A stretch of DNA of 64,000 bases from Cystobasidiopsis lactophilus (GCA_001599975.1 BCIO01000005.1:2029483-2093482); one strand, 5' to 3'. Shown: positions 21,960 to 32,153, numbered from the stretch's first letter. The notes: a model not told the origin generated them from the letters alone. Program-made: numbers and translations.

Positions 21960-23841
21960 ATGGACTTTTACACTCGATGTGCTCTTGTTCTGGATGATTT
22001 GGAAAACAAGAAAGGCTCCTTGAAGGCGTCGGTCGTCTCCTCTCCTGCTTGCCACCGCAGCGTGCAAACTTTCTGCAAAACAGTCTGTCGACCAAGCACT
22101 CGGTCCGAGCTGATTCAAAGCGCCTGCTTGCACTCTCATCTCAAAGTCTGAAATGTTGGTCTTTGGTCCTGATGTTTGGGCCATGCATTGACAGAGAATC
22201 ATAGACATGGAGGTCTTGCTCCTGATCATCGCAAAATGCAACTTGGTCAAAGAGACGCTTTCGCTCCTGCGCCCGTCCGTAGCAGGCGACCCAAATGCAC
22301 CGCAAAAGAACCACAAAGGCAAAGGGAAGGAAACGGCCGCTCCAGTCAAAGTCGAGAGACAGAAGCCGTCACAGATCTCGCTCCTGCTTGTCCTGCTACA
22401 CGACATGCTCTTTTCCTCTCGAGGTCTGTTTCTTTCATGTTGGACTGGAGCAAGGGTTGAGCTTTCAAGCAGGTTTGGCTTTGCCGAAAGATCACAAAGT
22501 CCGCAAAGGACTGGACCCATTCTTGCGAACCGCCAAATCAGAAAAGGAGCGCATCAAGGTCCAACGCCGAGTGACAAGCGACGAAGCTTTACAATCTGGC
22601 CATCAAGTTCCGTCGGAAGAGACAGACGAAATCAACAAGATTCGTTGGCTGCGCGTTAATTCAAACTTCTGGACCAAGGGGGAGGCGCTTGACTGGTTGG
22701 CAGGCCAAGGGTGGAGCAAGGTTTCAAATGTAAAAGAGTTGAACTCAAGGTAGGCCTTCAGAAAGACTCTTAGTTCGCCTTTTTGACATTTAACGCCAAC
22801 AGTCGACACTTCTGCGAGGACGAGCACTTGCCGGACTTGCTTGCGTTCCCGGCCAGCATCAACCTCCTAGGATTCGAGCCTTATACCAATGGTAAACTGA
22901 TCGCGCAAGACAAGGCTTCCTGTCTGCCGCCATTCTTGCTACTTGGAGGCGGCAACGGCGGCAAATTGCACATCATTGACGCGTGAGAGCCATTCACGCC
23001 CTTTATTGTATGACTCTATCTCAGTTCTGCCATAGAACTGCTGCGCCTGGTAACAAGACTTCGTATCTCTCGGCCTTGGCGAAAGACGCTACGGTCTTTG
23101 CGTTCGAGCGGGATCAGGCGCGATTCGGAACGCTCAAAGCGATGCTCAAGAAGGCTGGCTGCACCAGTGTGTTTTCTTCCCTCAGCCTCGTACAAATAAC
23201 TAGCCCGTGCTAAAGGATGCGAATAGACGTGAAACCGAAGTGTGCCGACTTTATGAAAACCAAAGGGCAAGATTTCCCTCAAGTGACTCATGTGCTATTG
23301 GACCCGTCTTGCTGTGAGCTTCTCTAGACTTTCAAAGTCACCTCACTAATGAAAGACGAGCAGCTGGAAGTGGCATCCCCAACCGCCTCGACTTCTCCAA
23401 CGCAAAGGATCAGCCTCGGATTGAGTCGCTGGCCAACTTTCAGCTCGCGATCCTCTCCCACACCCTTCGAACCTTTCCAGCACTCACAAAAGTTGCATAC
23501 TCGACGTGCAGCATCCACTCGGAGGAAAACGAGTCTGTGATCAGCCGCGCCTTGGCCAAGCCGGAATTCGCAGGGTGGAGGCTGGCTCCACGAGAGGATG
23601 TCCTGCCGACTTGGCCTCGTCGAGGTATTGCAGGCAATGGTATCTCAGAAAGTAGGTATCTCAGAGCTAGGATTAATCTGACGCCTGACAAAGAACGACA
23701 GAGCAAGCGGAGTGCATGATTCGCTGCCTGCCCGAGGACGACACGAATGGCTTCTTCGTCGCCATCTTGGTTCGCGATGACGCGGCAGGAGGGCACGTTC
23801 AAGAGGCCGAGGAGGAAGAATGGGGAGGCATTGTCGATTAG
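21960..23841 (+). CDS. RCM1: 25S rRNA m5C methyltransferase Rcm1/NSUN5
   Basis: Rcm1/NSUN5 methylates a cytosine in the large-subunit rRNA (yeast C2278 region) in the nucleolus. The start MDFYTRCALVLDDLENKKG fits the family. Later exons give ILIIAKCNLVKET-like sequence (22240), TDEINKIRWLRVNSN (22620) and the SAM-site segment AAPGNKTSYLSALAKD (23045). Then come FAFERDQARFGTLK, THVLLDPSCSGSGIPNR (catalytic-motif region with Cys) and KVAYSTCSIHSEENES (TCS motif with the second Cys). The end is MIRCLPEDDTNGFFVA to EEEEWGGIVD. At least eight exons are needed; some 5' exon borders are unclear. A decayed copy of the last exon lies 3.4 kb downstream (27150-27316). Confidence 0.88.
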
Positions 23842-24274
23842 TCTAGCTACCTGCGCATCCTCGTCATTTTTCGCGTCTTCGACGCTCATCTCCATTCTGC
23901 ACGACGTTGCAGTGTCTCGGGCTCCTCCTTAGTTTTGGGAAGAGAGAGGGAATGAGGTCGTCGCCTCGCAGGCGGAATGAAATGCAAGAGTGAGGAGAAA
24001 CAAGTGGCGCTAAGATGTACAATGAGTCGTGAAAGGGCATCAATGAACGCAGGCAAGCGTGGGGTATAGCATGAATCGAGCCTCCGAAGCATTCTACAAG
24101 TATGGGACCACAAAAGGCGATGACGACCTTCGAGCACCACCAAAGTCAATGGCTTCGCCCTGGTCAAAAGGGCTCCAACTCACTGTTCTTTCACGACAGA
24201 CAAGGTGCTTGTAGACGCTAGCGCAGAGGACCTGTCCATTGGTGTGAGTGATAGCCTGGAGGTCAGTGGGTGTG
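23842..24274. other. Intergenic spacer
   Basis: This lies between the convergent 3' ends of RCM1 and the small coiled-coil gene. A minus-strand frame of about 90 codons is open but shows no family signal. I see nothing else. Confidence 0.4.
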
Positions 24275-24751
24275 CTAATAGGACCTACGCATTCGGTCGG
24301 GCTTCTCGGGTTCCTTCATGCCAAGGATGTACTCGATCTCCTTGAGCGTGCCCGCCATCTCTTCGAGCTTCTTGTTCGTGTCTTCGAGCTTCTTGTTCGT
24401 GGTCTCGTGCTTTTGAGTCGTGTCGATGTGATTGTCCTCGACCGTCTTCTTCAGGGCCTTGTACGAGTTCTCGTGCGCGGTCAAGGCAACGTTCACCAGC
24501 GCAAAGTTCTCCACGAGCAAGCGTTTGAGCTCTTGGTACTCTGTAAAAGGGTAGCCGATGAGTGCGGCGGACACTTGTGTAGCTAACCCCAGAACGGACC
24601 CGTTTCTGGAGCTCCAGTTCCATTGGTATGGCCATTCTGCGTGCCGTTGGTCTGGCCGGCTGAAGAGGTGATCAGTTAGAGGCAGTAGACCTGGTGCGGT
24701 GACCACCGACTCACTGGTGGAAGGCTGGGGTGGGTTTGCGGGCGCGGACAT
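24275..24751 (-). CDS. Small coiled-coil protein, unrecognised
   Basis: I do not recognise a family. The start MSAPANPPQPST is at 24751. A phase-1 intron (about 24660-24708) leads to GQTNGTQNGHTNGTGAPE, a low-complexity Asn/Gly/Thr stretch. A second intron (about 24551-24595) leads to WEYQELKRLLVENFALVNV. The rest is a helical coiled coil with an internal near-repeat (NKKLEDTNKKLEE), ending KEPEKPDRMRRSY. About 130 residues, no membrane segment, no signal peptide, acidic/basic heptad pattern. Two introns removing out-of-frame sequence support a real gene. A scaffold or kinetochore/motor light-subunit role is only one of many options, so I assign none. Confidence 0.6.
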   Translation of the reverse strand: MSAPANPPQPSTSESVVTAPGLLPLTDHLFSRPDQRHAEWPYQWNWSSRNGSVLGLATQVSAALIGYPFTEYQELKRLLVENFALVNVALTAHENSYKALKKTVEDNHIDTTQKHETTNKKLEDTNKKLEEMAGTLKEIEYILGMKEPEKPDRMRRSY

Positions 24752-24772
24752 CTCGCTCGTCTGAGGGCAAGA

Positions 24773-25315
24773 GACAAACCACCGGAACTACCTCTTGCTC
24801 CTCCGCCTCTTCCCGCTCCTCCCCTACTCCGCCCTCAACATCGCCAGTGGTGTCCTCGACTCGCCTCCCTCGACCTTCTTTTGGACTCTGTTTGGGCTCA
24901 ATACCGTATAACCTCGTGACCACTCAAATGGGCGACATCCTCTCCACCTTGCCCGCCGGCTCCGCCACCGACCTCAGCTCAATCTGGACGCCCAGCCTAT
25001 TCATGAAGCTGCTCGTCATCTGCTCAATTTCAGCTCTACCCATCGTCTTTAAGAGCAAATCCAAGCCTCTCTGGGCGGCGCCGAGGACCCGTCCACTTCG
25101 CCTCTGGTCGGGACGGCGGAGGAGGTCGAGCTGCTAGCCCTCAGTGCGAGGACCGGGAGCACGGTGGAAAGCAACTTGCAGCGTGGCTCAAGTGGGAAAC
25201 TCATCCACCACGGGCATGGGCACGGGCATGGGCGGAGGATGGCAAGCATCGACTCGCCTCTTAAGGGGCTTGAATACCTCCTTTGGGTCGCATTTCGTTC
25301 TTTCATTCCTGCATA
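24773..25315 (+). pseudogene. 5'-truncated, frameshifted VTT (TMEM41/Tvp38-like) membrane protein
   Basis: VTT-domain proteins (TMEM41B, VMP1, Tvp38, DedA) are multi-pass membrane proteins, several acting as lipid scramblases. The fragment reads YLLLLRLFPLLPYSALNI and ASGVLDSPPSTFFWTLFG in one frame. It then reads IPYNLVTTQMGDILSTL, SSIWTPSLFMKLLVICSI and SALPIVFKSKSK in the +1 frame. A tail (GGAEDPSTSPLVGTAEEVE, ending WVAFRSFIPA) is back in the first frame. Without the shift at about 24900 the first frame hits a stop. No splice signal explains either shift. The N-terminal membrane helices are missing: the minus-strand coiled-coil gene occupies that position. This could be a decaying relic or two assembly indels combined with an unseen 5' exon. 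Confidence 0.6.
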
Positions 25316-25440
25316 GTTGTTTTGCATTTTCTTGGCATGAGAGCGATTCGATTGATCTGCCACCCACCACTTTGCAAGCCGGGTCAGAAGGCAGCGAAGA
25401 CGTTCGGCTCCCCGAACCGTCGAATCAAACCACCACTCGA

Positions 25441-26740
25441 ATGGCCGAGCCCGGTCCCAGCAAGCAACAGGAGCCCGAAAGGAACCGCTTTAAACGGGAG
25501 AGGGCAGCCGAAGGAGGAGGCACCAGGCAATCCCCCCGCCTCAGTGCCAAGGGCAGTCCCAGCCCGACAGCGGCGAAAGGCACCAGCCCCAAACGACCTA
25601 GCCCTGCGCCGCAATCCGCATCTCCTATGTCGTCGAAGAAGCCCAAGCTGGACATCTCCAATCTCGACTCCATGACTCGGAGTGTCGACTTCATCAAATT
25701 CTTGGAGAAAGTCAAGTCCTGCTCCACCGGTGAAGAAGTGAAAAAGGCGCTGGAAGGATCGCTCATCGACCCCATGGTACGCATCATGTCCTATGTCACT
25801 TCTTCTGGTTTGTTTAAGTCATTGCAGGACCTTGGCTTCTCGGCAGCCGCAAAATGGACGAGCTGCCCTCCGTCATCAAGCCGACTCCTAGCTCCCGTCC
25901 TGGAGCATCTGGAAGCCGCTGTCGCGGTCGTCAACGACTGCATCGCTGATGCTTTGGTCGGCGATAAGACGATGACTCGCATCGACAAGTATGTGGACAA
26001 AGGGGTACGTCCGACAACGATACGAGCGCATTGCTTTCAGCTGACCCATGCCCTAGCGAGAGGCCGGCTGCCGAACTAAAGCCGACACTGTCCTCTTGGC
26101 CGGTATCGACTGCTCCCAAGTAGCCATGGAGCGCAATCTGGCTTTGCAGGGTCGCATCCAGCAGACGTTTGGAATCCACAATAGGCCCCACTTTATCCTT
26201 GTGCCGGAACCGGAGATCTCTAGCGTGGCAGTGGGGGAAGGCTGGAGTTTCCATGGCCCGCCCGACTATGTTGTAGCAGTGGAAGATGAGGCCAAAATGG
26301 GTAAGTCTGGCATGCGGATTACATGGATGCCATTATTCACAAGCCCCTCTGGCGTTGGCAGGTTTGGTCCGCCAAGGAAAACTTGCCCTCGACCTCAAGA
26401 AATCTAGTTGTGCTGTGATCGAAGCGAAAAACGCGAAGACGTTCGCTCAAGGACGACAGCAAATCGTGGCGCAGCTCGCCGTTCTCTGCATGCTCAGGTC
26501 TTGTCCTTATTCTGCCTATTCTTCGACTGATTCTGAAACTGGCTTGTCTCTGTCAGGCATAAGGAGCACTTTTTTGGAGTCTTGACGGATGGAACGGCCT
26601 GGGCATTTCACTGCGTTCGCCGAAAAGAAGCCGAGAAATGGGAGGACATCGAATTGGAAGGCCTTGAAGACATTCAGACGGTTATCAAGATCTTGGTGCT
26701 CATTGTGAGTTGCGCTCAGCTTATTATGTAGATGCTTTAG
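25441..26740 (+). CDS. PD-(D/E)XK nuclease-fold-like protein
   Basis: The start MAEPGPSKQQEPERNRFKRE opens a basic, Ser/Pro-rich, probably disordered N-terminus (KGTSPKRPSPAPQSASP, with KKPK). A helical region follows (VDFIKFLEKVKSCSTGEEV). After introns come LEHLEAAVAVVNDCIADAL, TMTRIDKYVDKG, AMERNLALQGRIQQTFGI and HNRPHFILVPEPEISSVAV. The core HGPPDYVVAVEDEAKM, then SSCAVIEAKNAKTF and QGRQQIVAQLAVLCMLR, matches the spacing of a PD-(D/E)XK site: Asp in PPDY, ExK in IEAKN, and a following Gln-containing helix. The next strand, FFGVLTDGTAWAFH, is usual in fungal and bacterial proteins of this fold. The gene ends at 26738-26740. It may be a nuclease or an inactive fold member. It lies in the accessory stretch. 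Confidence 0.6.
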
Positions 26741-27149
26741 TAAAGGCGATCGCGATCCAGCTCATCGGGACTGACGAGGAGATCTTTGCCGTGTTCAAGC
26801 CGTAGGAGTTCAGAAACATGCTGTAAACTTTCCCTGTGGACTCGGACTTTCCTTGTGGACTCGGTGTTGCCCAATTCCGAACGATAAGATGTTGGGCAGC
26901 GATGGGCAATGTTCTCACTGGACCCCCCTCGAGCTGCTAGCGTCGTGTTGTATCTAGCACATGGATACAGGCAGTGGAGACAAGAGTTACCAAGGTGGAG
27001 ATCGATGGACAGAGGGAGAGTCGGCCGCCAGACCTGCGCGGGGCAATAGGCTATCATTTGCCACCGTATGTCTTGGGCAGGTGCAATTGTTGCCATTGGT
27101 GTCGTCGTATTGTTACCGTCGAATGTACCTTCGAAAGCGCTTATGGCAG
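26741..27149. other. Non-coding spacer with relic sequence
   Basis: It contains the 19-bp tandem repeat and possibly very diverged RCM1-derived sequence. No intact gene is seen. Confidence 0.4.
26828..26865. repeat. 19-bp tandem duplication
   Basis: The unit ctttccctgtggactcgga is followed directly by a copy with two changes. It sits between the PD-(D/E)XK gene and the RCM1 relic, in sequence with no coding support. Confidence 0.6.
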
Positions 27150-27316
27150 ACCTTGGACAGAGTCTGTGATCGACTATCTGCCACAGAGCAAGTGGAGAGC
27201 ATGATTCGCTGCCTGCCCGAGGACGACATCTCCGTGGCCATAGTGGTCCGTGCTCGAGAGGGTGCGACGGGAGGATAAGCTCAAGCAGAGGAAGAAGAGG
27301 AGAGGGGAGGCACTGA
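27150..27316 (+). pseudogene. Decayed partial copy of RCM1 3' end
   Basis: Bases 27183-27316 closely match 23698-23836 at the end of RCM1: a shared run covers the 27-nt coding MIRCLPEDD, and the end encodes a Glu-rich stretch in both. The copy has an internal deletion/substitution (TNGFF lost) and a premature stop after REGATGG. Just upstream, the copy reads TESVIDYLPQ, echoing ENESVISRALA of RCM1 with the intervening part missing. Upstream coding exons are absent or too diverged to see (26741-27149 shows nothing else clear). No transcriptional signals were identified. Confidence 0.75.
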
Positions 27317-27589
27317 GGGCCAGGATGTTTCTGGTCGAGGGCTGGCCAACGTTGGCCTGTGCTAGCTCTTGCAACTTCTACATCTTAACTGTCACCTACG
27401 TACAGAGCCATCGACTTACGTTCTGAGATTGTACGCCGAGGCGCAATGTTCGAGGCTTGTTCGTTCCTGCCAAAATTGTCCATCGGAAATTGTCCACTCC
27501 CTACTTTCTCCCTCCCGTGCCGTAGGTTTGTAAATCGTGCTTGAACACAAGTGGCTCGTGTACACCGATGTCCGCCTCTAGTCGCCGCT

Positions 27590-27999
27590 TCAGACGCAGT
27601 AGGGGATGCCAGCGATGAATTGACATGATCCCGGCTGAGAGCGAAACTGGGATCAAATGGCGAAAGAATGCCAAAAGGGAAAGAGCAACTCACGCATTCG
27701 CCGTTCAGCACCCATTGCGAAGTGACGTCGCACACGTAGATTCCGGAGCGATCACCAGACGAGCAAGGTCCGCAGACGCTGTAGCGATACAGTGTCAAAG
27801 TGGGTAATCGAACACCTTAGGCAACGAGCATCACTCACTATGTGCCAGGAGAGCAAGTCCCGCTCAGGCCAGGGCCACCGGTATGCGCAGGCGCCCAAGT
27901 TGGGCAGACGGTCTGAGTGACAGTCGCTGCCGCCTGCATTTGGGGCATCGCCGTGGCTCCCACAGCCAGGAACGCAACAGCAATCAAAGACACAAGCAT
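27590..27999 (-). CDS. Small secreted cysteine-rich protein, paralog A
   Basis: Predicted 96-residue secreted protein. The start MLVSLIAVAFLAVGATA (27999) is a clear signal peptide. Exons 27999-27839, 27778-27694 and 27634-27590 sum to a multiple of three and end in TGA. The mature part has eight cysteines. Its core is CSPGTYVCG, IYVCDVTSQWVLNGEC, then PGSCQFIAGIPYCV. The extra Cys pair lies before and just after the CSPGTYVC segment. The same core, with both introns in identical positions and phases, recurs in the gene at 28465-28827, so the two are duplicates. The CxPGTY.C...VC...W...C...C pattern recalls small extracellular modules attached to fungal secreted proteins, but I cannot name a family. 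Substrate and role are unknown; effector-like or cell-wall functions are possible. Confidence 0.72.
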
Positions 28000-28464
28000 G
28001 TTAGACTGGCTCGAAGTTGGTGGTGGTGACCGGAGAGGAGAAGAAACTGGAATTTTAGTGCGCTAAAGCCGACAGCATGGCGCATATGTCATTGGCCCGC
28101 GGCGGTTTGGGGAGGTCAGGACGATGGCTGAGAGGCGAGACAAGCACTTCAGTCGTCAAAAGGAAAAAGCAAAGCAGTTCAGTCATCGAGATGGCGAACA
28201 CAAGGCAACGTGCAACTCGCGACATTTGGTGGCGGCGGGGTGGCGGGTGGCAATGCTCATGGTCGTGGACAACTTTTCTGCCCGATGATAGTTGCCCATA
28301 GGTGTCCTGAGCTTGTTGCAACCTTTTGGTTGCATCGCCGACGCCTCAAACCCAAGAAAGCTATTGTACAATCAGAAATCGCCACTCGCACCGTCTCCCC
28401 AGAAGATTGTCCTTGAGCCCTCAGTCTTAAAGCAGTCTCAAAGCATCGGCACACTTGAAGCTTT
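28000..28464. promoter_or_regulatory. Spacer between the two secreted-protein paralogs
   Basis: This is upstream sequence for paralog A and downstream sequence for paralog B (both minus strand). Open frames here lack support. No element recognised. Confidence 0.4.
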
Positions 28465-28827
28465 CTAGGTGCAGTAAGGGATGCCGTTGATGTATTCACA
28501 GCCTTTGGGCTGTGTGCGCCACACCGAGGGGGTCAGCTTCTGGCTCCTCTGAAGAGCAATGGAGCCCCATTTCGAAAGGGGGACTTACGCAATCGCCGTT
28601 CAGCTCGTACTTGGAGAAGACATCACAGACGAAGATGGCGTGCTTGTTGTTGTGCTTGCCGCAGACACTTTGGGAGGGAGCAAATGTTGCCGGTTAGCAG
28701 GGGCGACTTTAGTCCAGGGAGTAGCACAGGATGCTTACTAGGTACCAGGAGAGCACGATCCAGAGGGAGCCGCGGCCACTCCGAGGGAGAAGACGGCGAG
28801 AGCAGCAATGATGGATCTGAAGAGCAT
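28465..28827 (-). CDS. Small secreted cysteine-rich protein, paralog B
   Basis: Predicted 70-residue secreted protein. The start MLFRSIIAALAVFSLGVAAA (28827) is a signal peptide. Exons 28827-28739, 28667-28589 and 28509-28465 total 213 nt and end in TAG. The mature chain is only about 50 residues with six cysteines: SGSCSPGTYVCG, AIFVCDVFSKYELNGDC, then PKGCEYINGIPYCT. Intron 1 (phase 2) splits the Tyr codon of PGTY and intron 2 (phase 0) follows the fourth Cys, exactly as in paralog A. The His/Asn/Lys loop GKHNNKHA replaces the Cys-containing loop of A. Both genes point the same way, about 470 bp apart, as expected from tandem duplication followed by divergence of everything but the disulfide core. 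Confidence 0.72.
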
Positions 28828-29201
28828 TGTCGGACTGTTTTCTGCAAGATGGGAGCAAAGGCAGAGTGGTTTGATGGTAGAAGGAGAACAAGAGCAACAG
28901 CAGGCCTATTTGTAGTGCGCCGGGCGAGAAAGCCAAGAACCGCAGGACAGCGCCACCAAGAGCATAGCATTTCGAACAGCAGCAGAGACACTCCGTGGGA
29001 CCGACGAGAATGAGGGGACAGGGCCAGCAGACTCCACAAATCTGAGTTCAACACAGCCAAAGAGGGTTGGAGGAGGCAGAGCAACCCGCAAGTTGGCGCC
29101 TGGAACGCGCTCCTGCGTCGTGGGCGAGCGGGAGCCTTGCTCCAGTCCCCTCGCCTCGCCTCGTTCACCGCGCCAAGAGCAAGGAGCAGCAGCCAGCAAA
29201 G
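28828..29201. promoter_or_regulatory. Divergent promoter region of paralog B and COY1
   Basis: The two flanking genes are transcribed apart, so this 374-bp spacer must contain both promoters. No defined site was recognised. Confidence 0.4.
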
Positions 29202-32058
29202 ATGGAGTCGGAGGCGCCCGCTGTCAACTTCTCGACGGCGCTGGCGCTATGGAAGGACATCAGCCTGGGCGAGCTGCAAAAGACGCTCGACAGCCAAGGT
29301 GCGCTGTTGTGTTCCTTTGCCTCAAGATTGCGCACCAATCTTATCTTTGGTGATTCTGGTGACAGGCCTGGAGATTGTAGAGAACCAAAAGGAGAACATG
29401 GTTGGCCGCAAGAGGCTCGCGGAGCAGACCAGGGGTGAGCTGGCCTGCCTACCCTCAATGGCGCGTCCATTAGTCGATACTGGCGGTCCACAGAGTTCAA
29501 GAAGATCTCAGACGACGAGAAGCTCACTGCCTTCAAAGGCTTGCTCAAAGGTCAGCACGCCGGTCCCTCCCCAAAGCAATGCGACAGAGGTGCTCAGCTA
29601 GTCTCGGGTTGACAGCCTACCAAGCCGAGATTGATGCGCTCACTCGGCGCTCCAAGATGTCCGAGAACGCCTTTCTGAACGTGTACAAGGTGCTAGGTGA
29701 GTGTTAGCCGTGACCCTGCGAGATAGTGGTGAGCCGCTTTCTGAGGCGTCCTTCATTCCACAGCCGAGGCGCCGGACCCGTTCCCTCTACTAGACGCAGC
29801 AGTAGTGCGTGCTGACCTTCCCTATAGCTTGATCCAAAGCTTAACGCCATGGATGGACCCACAGGACCAAACTGCCAAGGCTTCCGAGGCCCGCCTGCTC
29901 GAGGCCGAGCTGGCACGGGAGAAGGAGGAGACGGCCAACCTGAAGGCGCAGCTGGGAGAGACGCAGAACATCGAGAAGGAGCGCAAGAAGCTGGCGGACA
30001 AATGCGACAAGTACGAGGCCAAGGTGCGCTCCCCGTTCTCCTCCTTCCCCTATCAAAGCAGGATGGAGCTTGATCTGGAGAACACAGATGGAGGATATGA
30101 TCCAAGAGAAGGTGTCCGCCAAAGAGGCCGAGATCAACGCCATCTACGACGAGCGGATACGGAACTACGAGGAGCGCGAGAAGGACCTCACCAAGCAGGT
30201 CGCCGTCAACCGCGAGCAGCTCAAGGAACTCCGCTCCTCCAACGAGTCCACCCACGCCCGCCTGCTCGACAGCAACCAACGCCAAGGTCAGTTTCTGGGC
30301 CCACCATCTTTCGCTCTCACTTCGTGCTGAGCTCTTTCCTTCGTGGTGTACTGACAGACCAAGAGACCCTCTCACGACTGGCTGAAATGGATCTTCTGAC
30401 CGCTGACCTGGCGCGCGCCAACAGCCGAGTGGCGGATGTCGAACGACGCAACGTGGGTGGCGCTCCCCCTCACGTCCTTCTGAACTAGAATCGATCTTGG
30501 CACCTACAGGAGAAATTGCGGGCGGAGATCGAAGCCGTCCGGTCTGGCAGCGAGGGCTCGGCGCGCATCCAGGTGCTCGAGTCGCAAATCTCCGAGCTGC
30601 AGACCGAGACGTCCAAGCTGCTGCGCACGCTCGACAGCCAGGGCTCCGACCTGAATAAGGAGCGCGGGCTCAGCAAGAAGAAGGACGAGGAGCGCGAGGC
30701 CCTGCTCGCCAAGCAGACCGCCGAGATTGACGTGCTTCAGAAAAAGATCGCCCAGTTTGGCGACTACGACGAGATCAAGCGCGAGCTCGACATCATGAAG
30801 GTGCGCTCGGGACTCCCCTAATCTCGTTGAGGATTTTATCGACGTTGTAGTCACAGTTCATCGAGTTCTCGGGCACCAGCCTGGACGACGAGGCGGAGGA
30901 CGAGAACAGCGACATGATGTCCATCGCCGACTCGACCCTACGCATGCCCGACCCCAACGCCGACAAGGCGCGCGGCAAGGGCAAGCCGCTCGAGAACCTG
31001 CTCCTTAGCAAGAACCGCAAGATGCAGGAGCAGCTCACCAATCTCAGAGTGGGTGCTGGCTTGTTACCTTCAGAAGGCTCTTTTGCTAACTCTGCACGGC
31101 ACTCTGCACCCACAGGTTGCACACGAAGAACTCATGACCACCACGGACGACCTGCGACAGCGCTCTGTCAAGCTAGAAGCCCAAGTCGACGATCACAAGC
31201 GGCTCAACGACCGGCTCGAGAACGACCTATTACGACTCAACTCCTCCACGCCCAACGGCGACATCAACAGTCTCATCAATGCAGCAGCAGCAGCCAGGTC
31301 GGACCCACTCAGCGGCCTCAACCTGGGCAAGAGGCCTTCCACCAGCGCTCCGAGTGGCTCGCCCACCGCTTCATCCCAGGGCGTTTCGGGCCTGCCGCCA
31401 AACCTCACCACGGCGGCGGAAACTTCCATCTTGCCCATCATCACCAGCCAACGCGACCGCTTCCGACAGCGCAATGGCGAGCTGGAGGAAGTGAGTCCTG
31501 CTCATCCCGATTGGCCTCCGGGACAATAAATTGAAATCGGCGCCTATAGGAACTCCGGAAGCAGCAAAGCGTCATCGCCGAGCTGCGCAACGAGATCAAG
31601 GCGCTACAAGCTGATAACGTCAAGCTCTACGAAAAGGTCCGCTACCTCCAGTCATACGGCAACGAAGGGGGAGCCGCCGCCGGCACGTCCAAGAGCCTCT
31701 ACCCGCCCGCCGCCAAGGACAAGGAGGAGCAGCAGCTCGGCAAATATCGCAACCTCTACGAGCAGAGTATGAACCCGTTCGAAGCGTTCCGAGGGCGCGA
31801 GCGGTCGTCGGCTGTCCAAGCGCTCAACCCGGTCGAGAAGCTCCTACTCGGCCTGGCCAACTTCATCCTCGGCAACCGCACTATGCGGCTCTTGTTTGTC
31901 GTTTACGCTGCCTGCTTACACGTCTTTATTTTCTCCACGGTGAGCAATACTGCCTTCCCATTAAAGCGCAGCCAGAAGCTCAAGTTGGAGGTGATGCACA
32001 GCTCTGGGACTACGCGGCTTCAGAAGACACGGTCCGGACCATAAAGCAACCTAGTTAG
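29202..32058 (+). CDS. COY1: Golgin CASP/Coy1 homolog
   Basis: Coy1/CASP is a tail-anchored coiled-coil protein that tethers vesicles at the Golgi. The start MESEAPAVNFSTALALWKDI leads to LGELQKTLDSQGLEIVENQK, a conserved N-terminal block. Long coiled coils cover most of the protein (for example TANLKAQLGETQNIEKERKK and YEEREKDLTKQV). The conserved C-terminal CASP region appears as TSILPIITSQRDRFRQRN, VIAELRNEIKALQADN and KLYEKVRYLQSY. It ends with NPVEKLLLGLANFILGNRT and a single membrane anchor (MRLLFVVYAACLHVFIFST). The final exon is uncertain: splicing gtgagc...gcag gives an acidic lumenal tail to 32058, while reading through stops at 32044. About eleven exons. Confidence 0.9.
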
Positions 32059-32153
32059 TCACAAGATGTGAGACGTCGGTTTGGGAATGCAATTTGGATA
32101 TACAAGATGAAGGTATAGTGGTGGCGTTTGGTTTTACAAGAGAGAAGGTGACA

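Noticed and set aside
21780-22520. 246-codon minus-strand open frame
   Set aside because: It lies antisense to the RCM1 first exons, has no family signal, and reflects codon bias of the real gene.
25144-25440. In-frame N-terminal extension of the PD-(D/E)XK gene
   Set aside because: This stretch is explained by the C-terminal tail of the VTT relic in another frame, and the ATG at 25441 gives a sensible start.
30485-30854. Minus-strand frames inside COY1
   Set aside because: Antisense to coiled-coil exons; no independent support.
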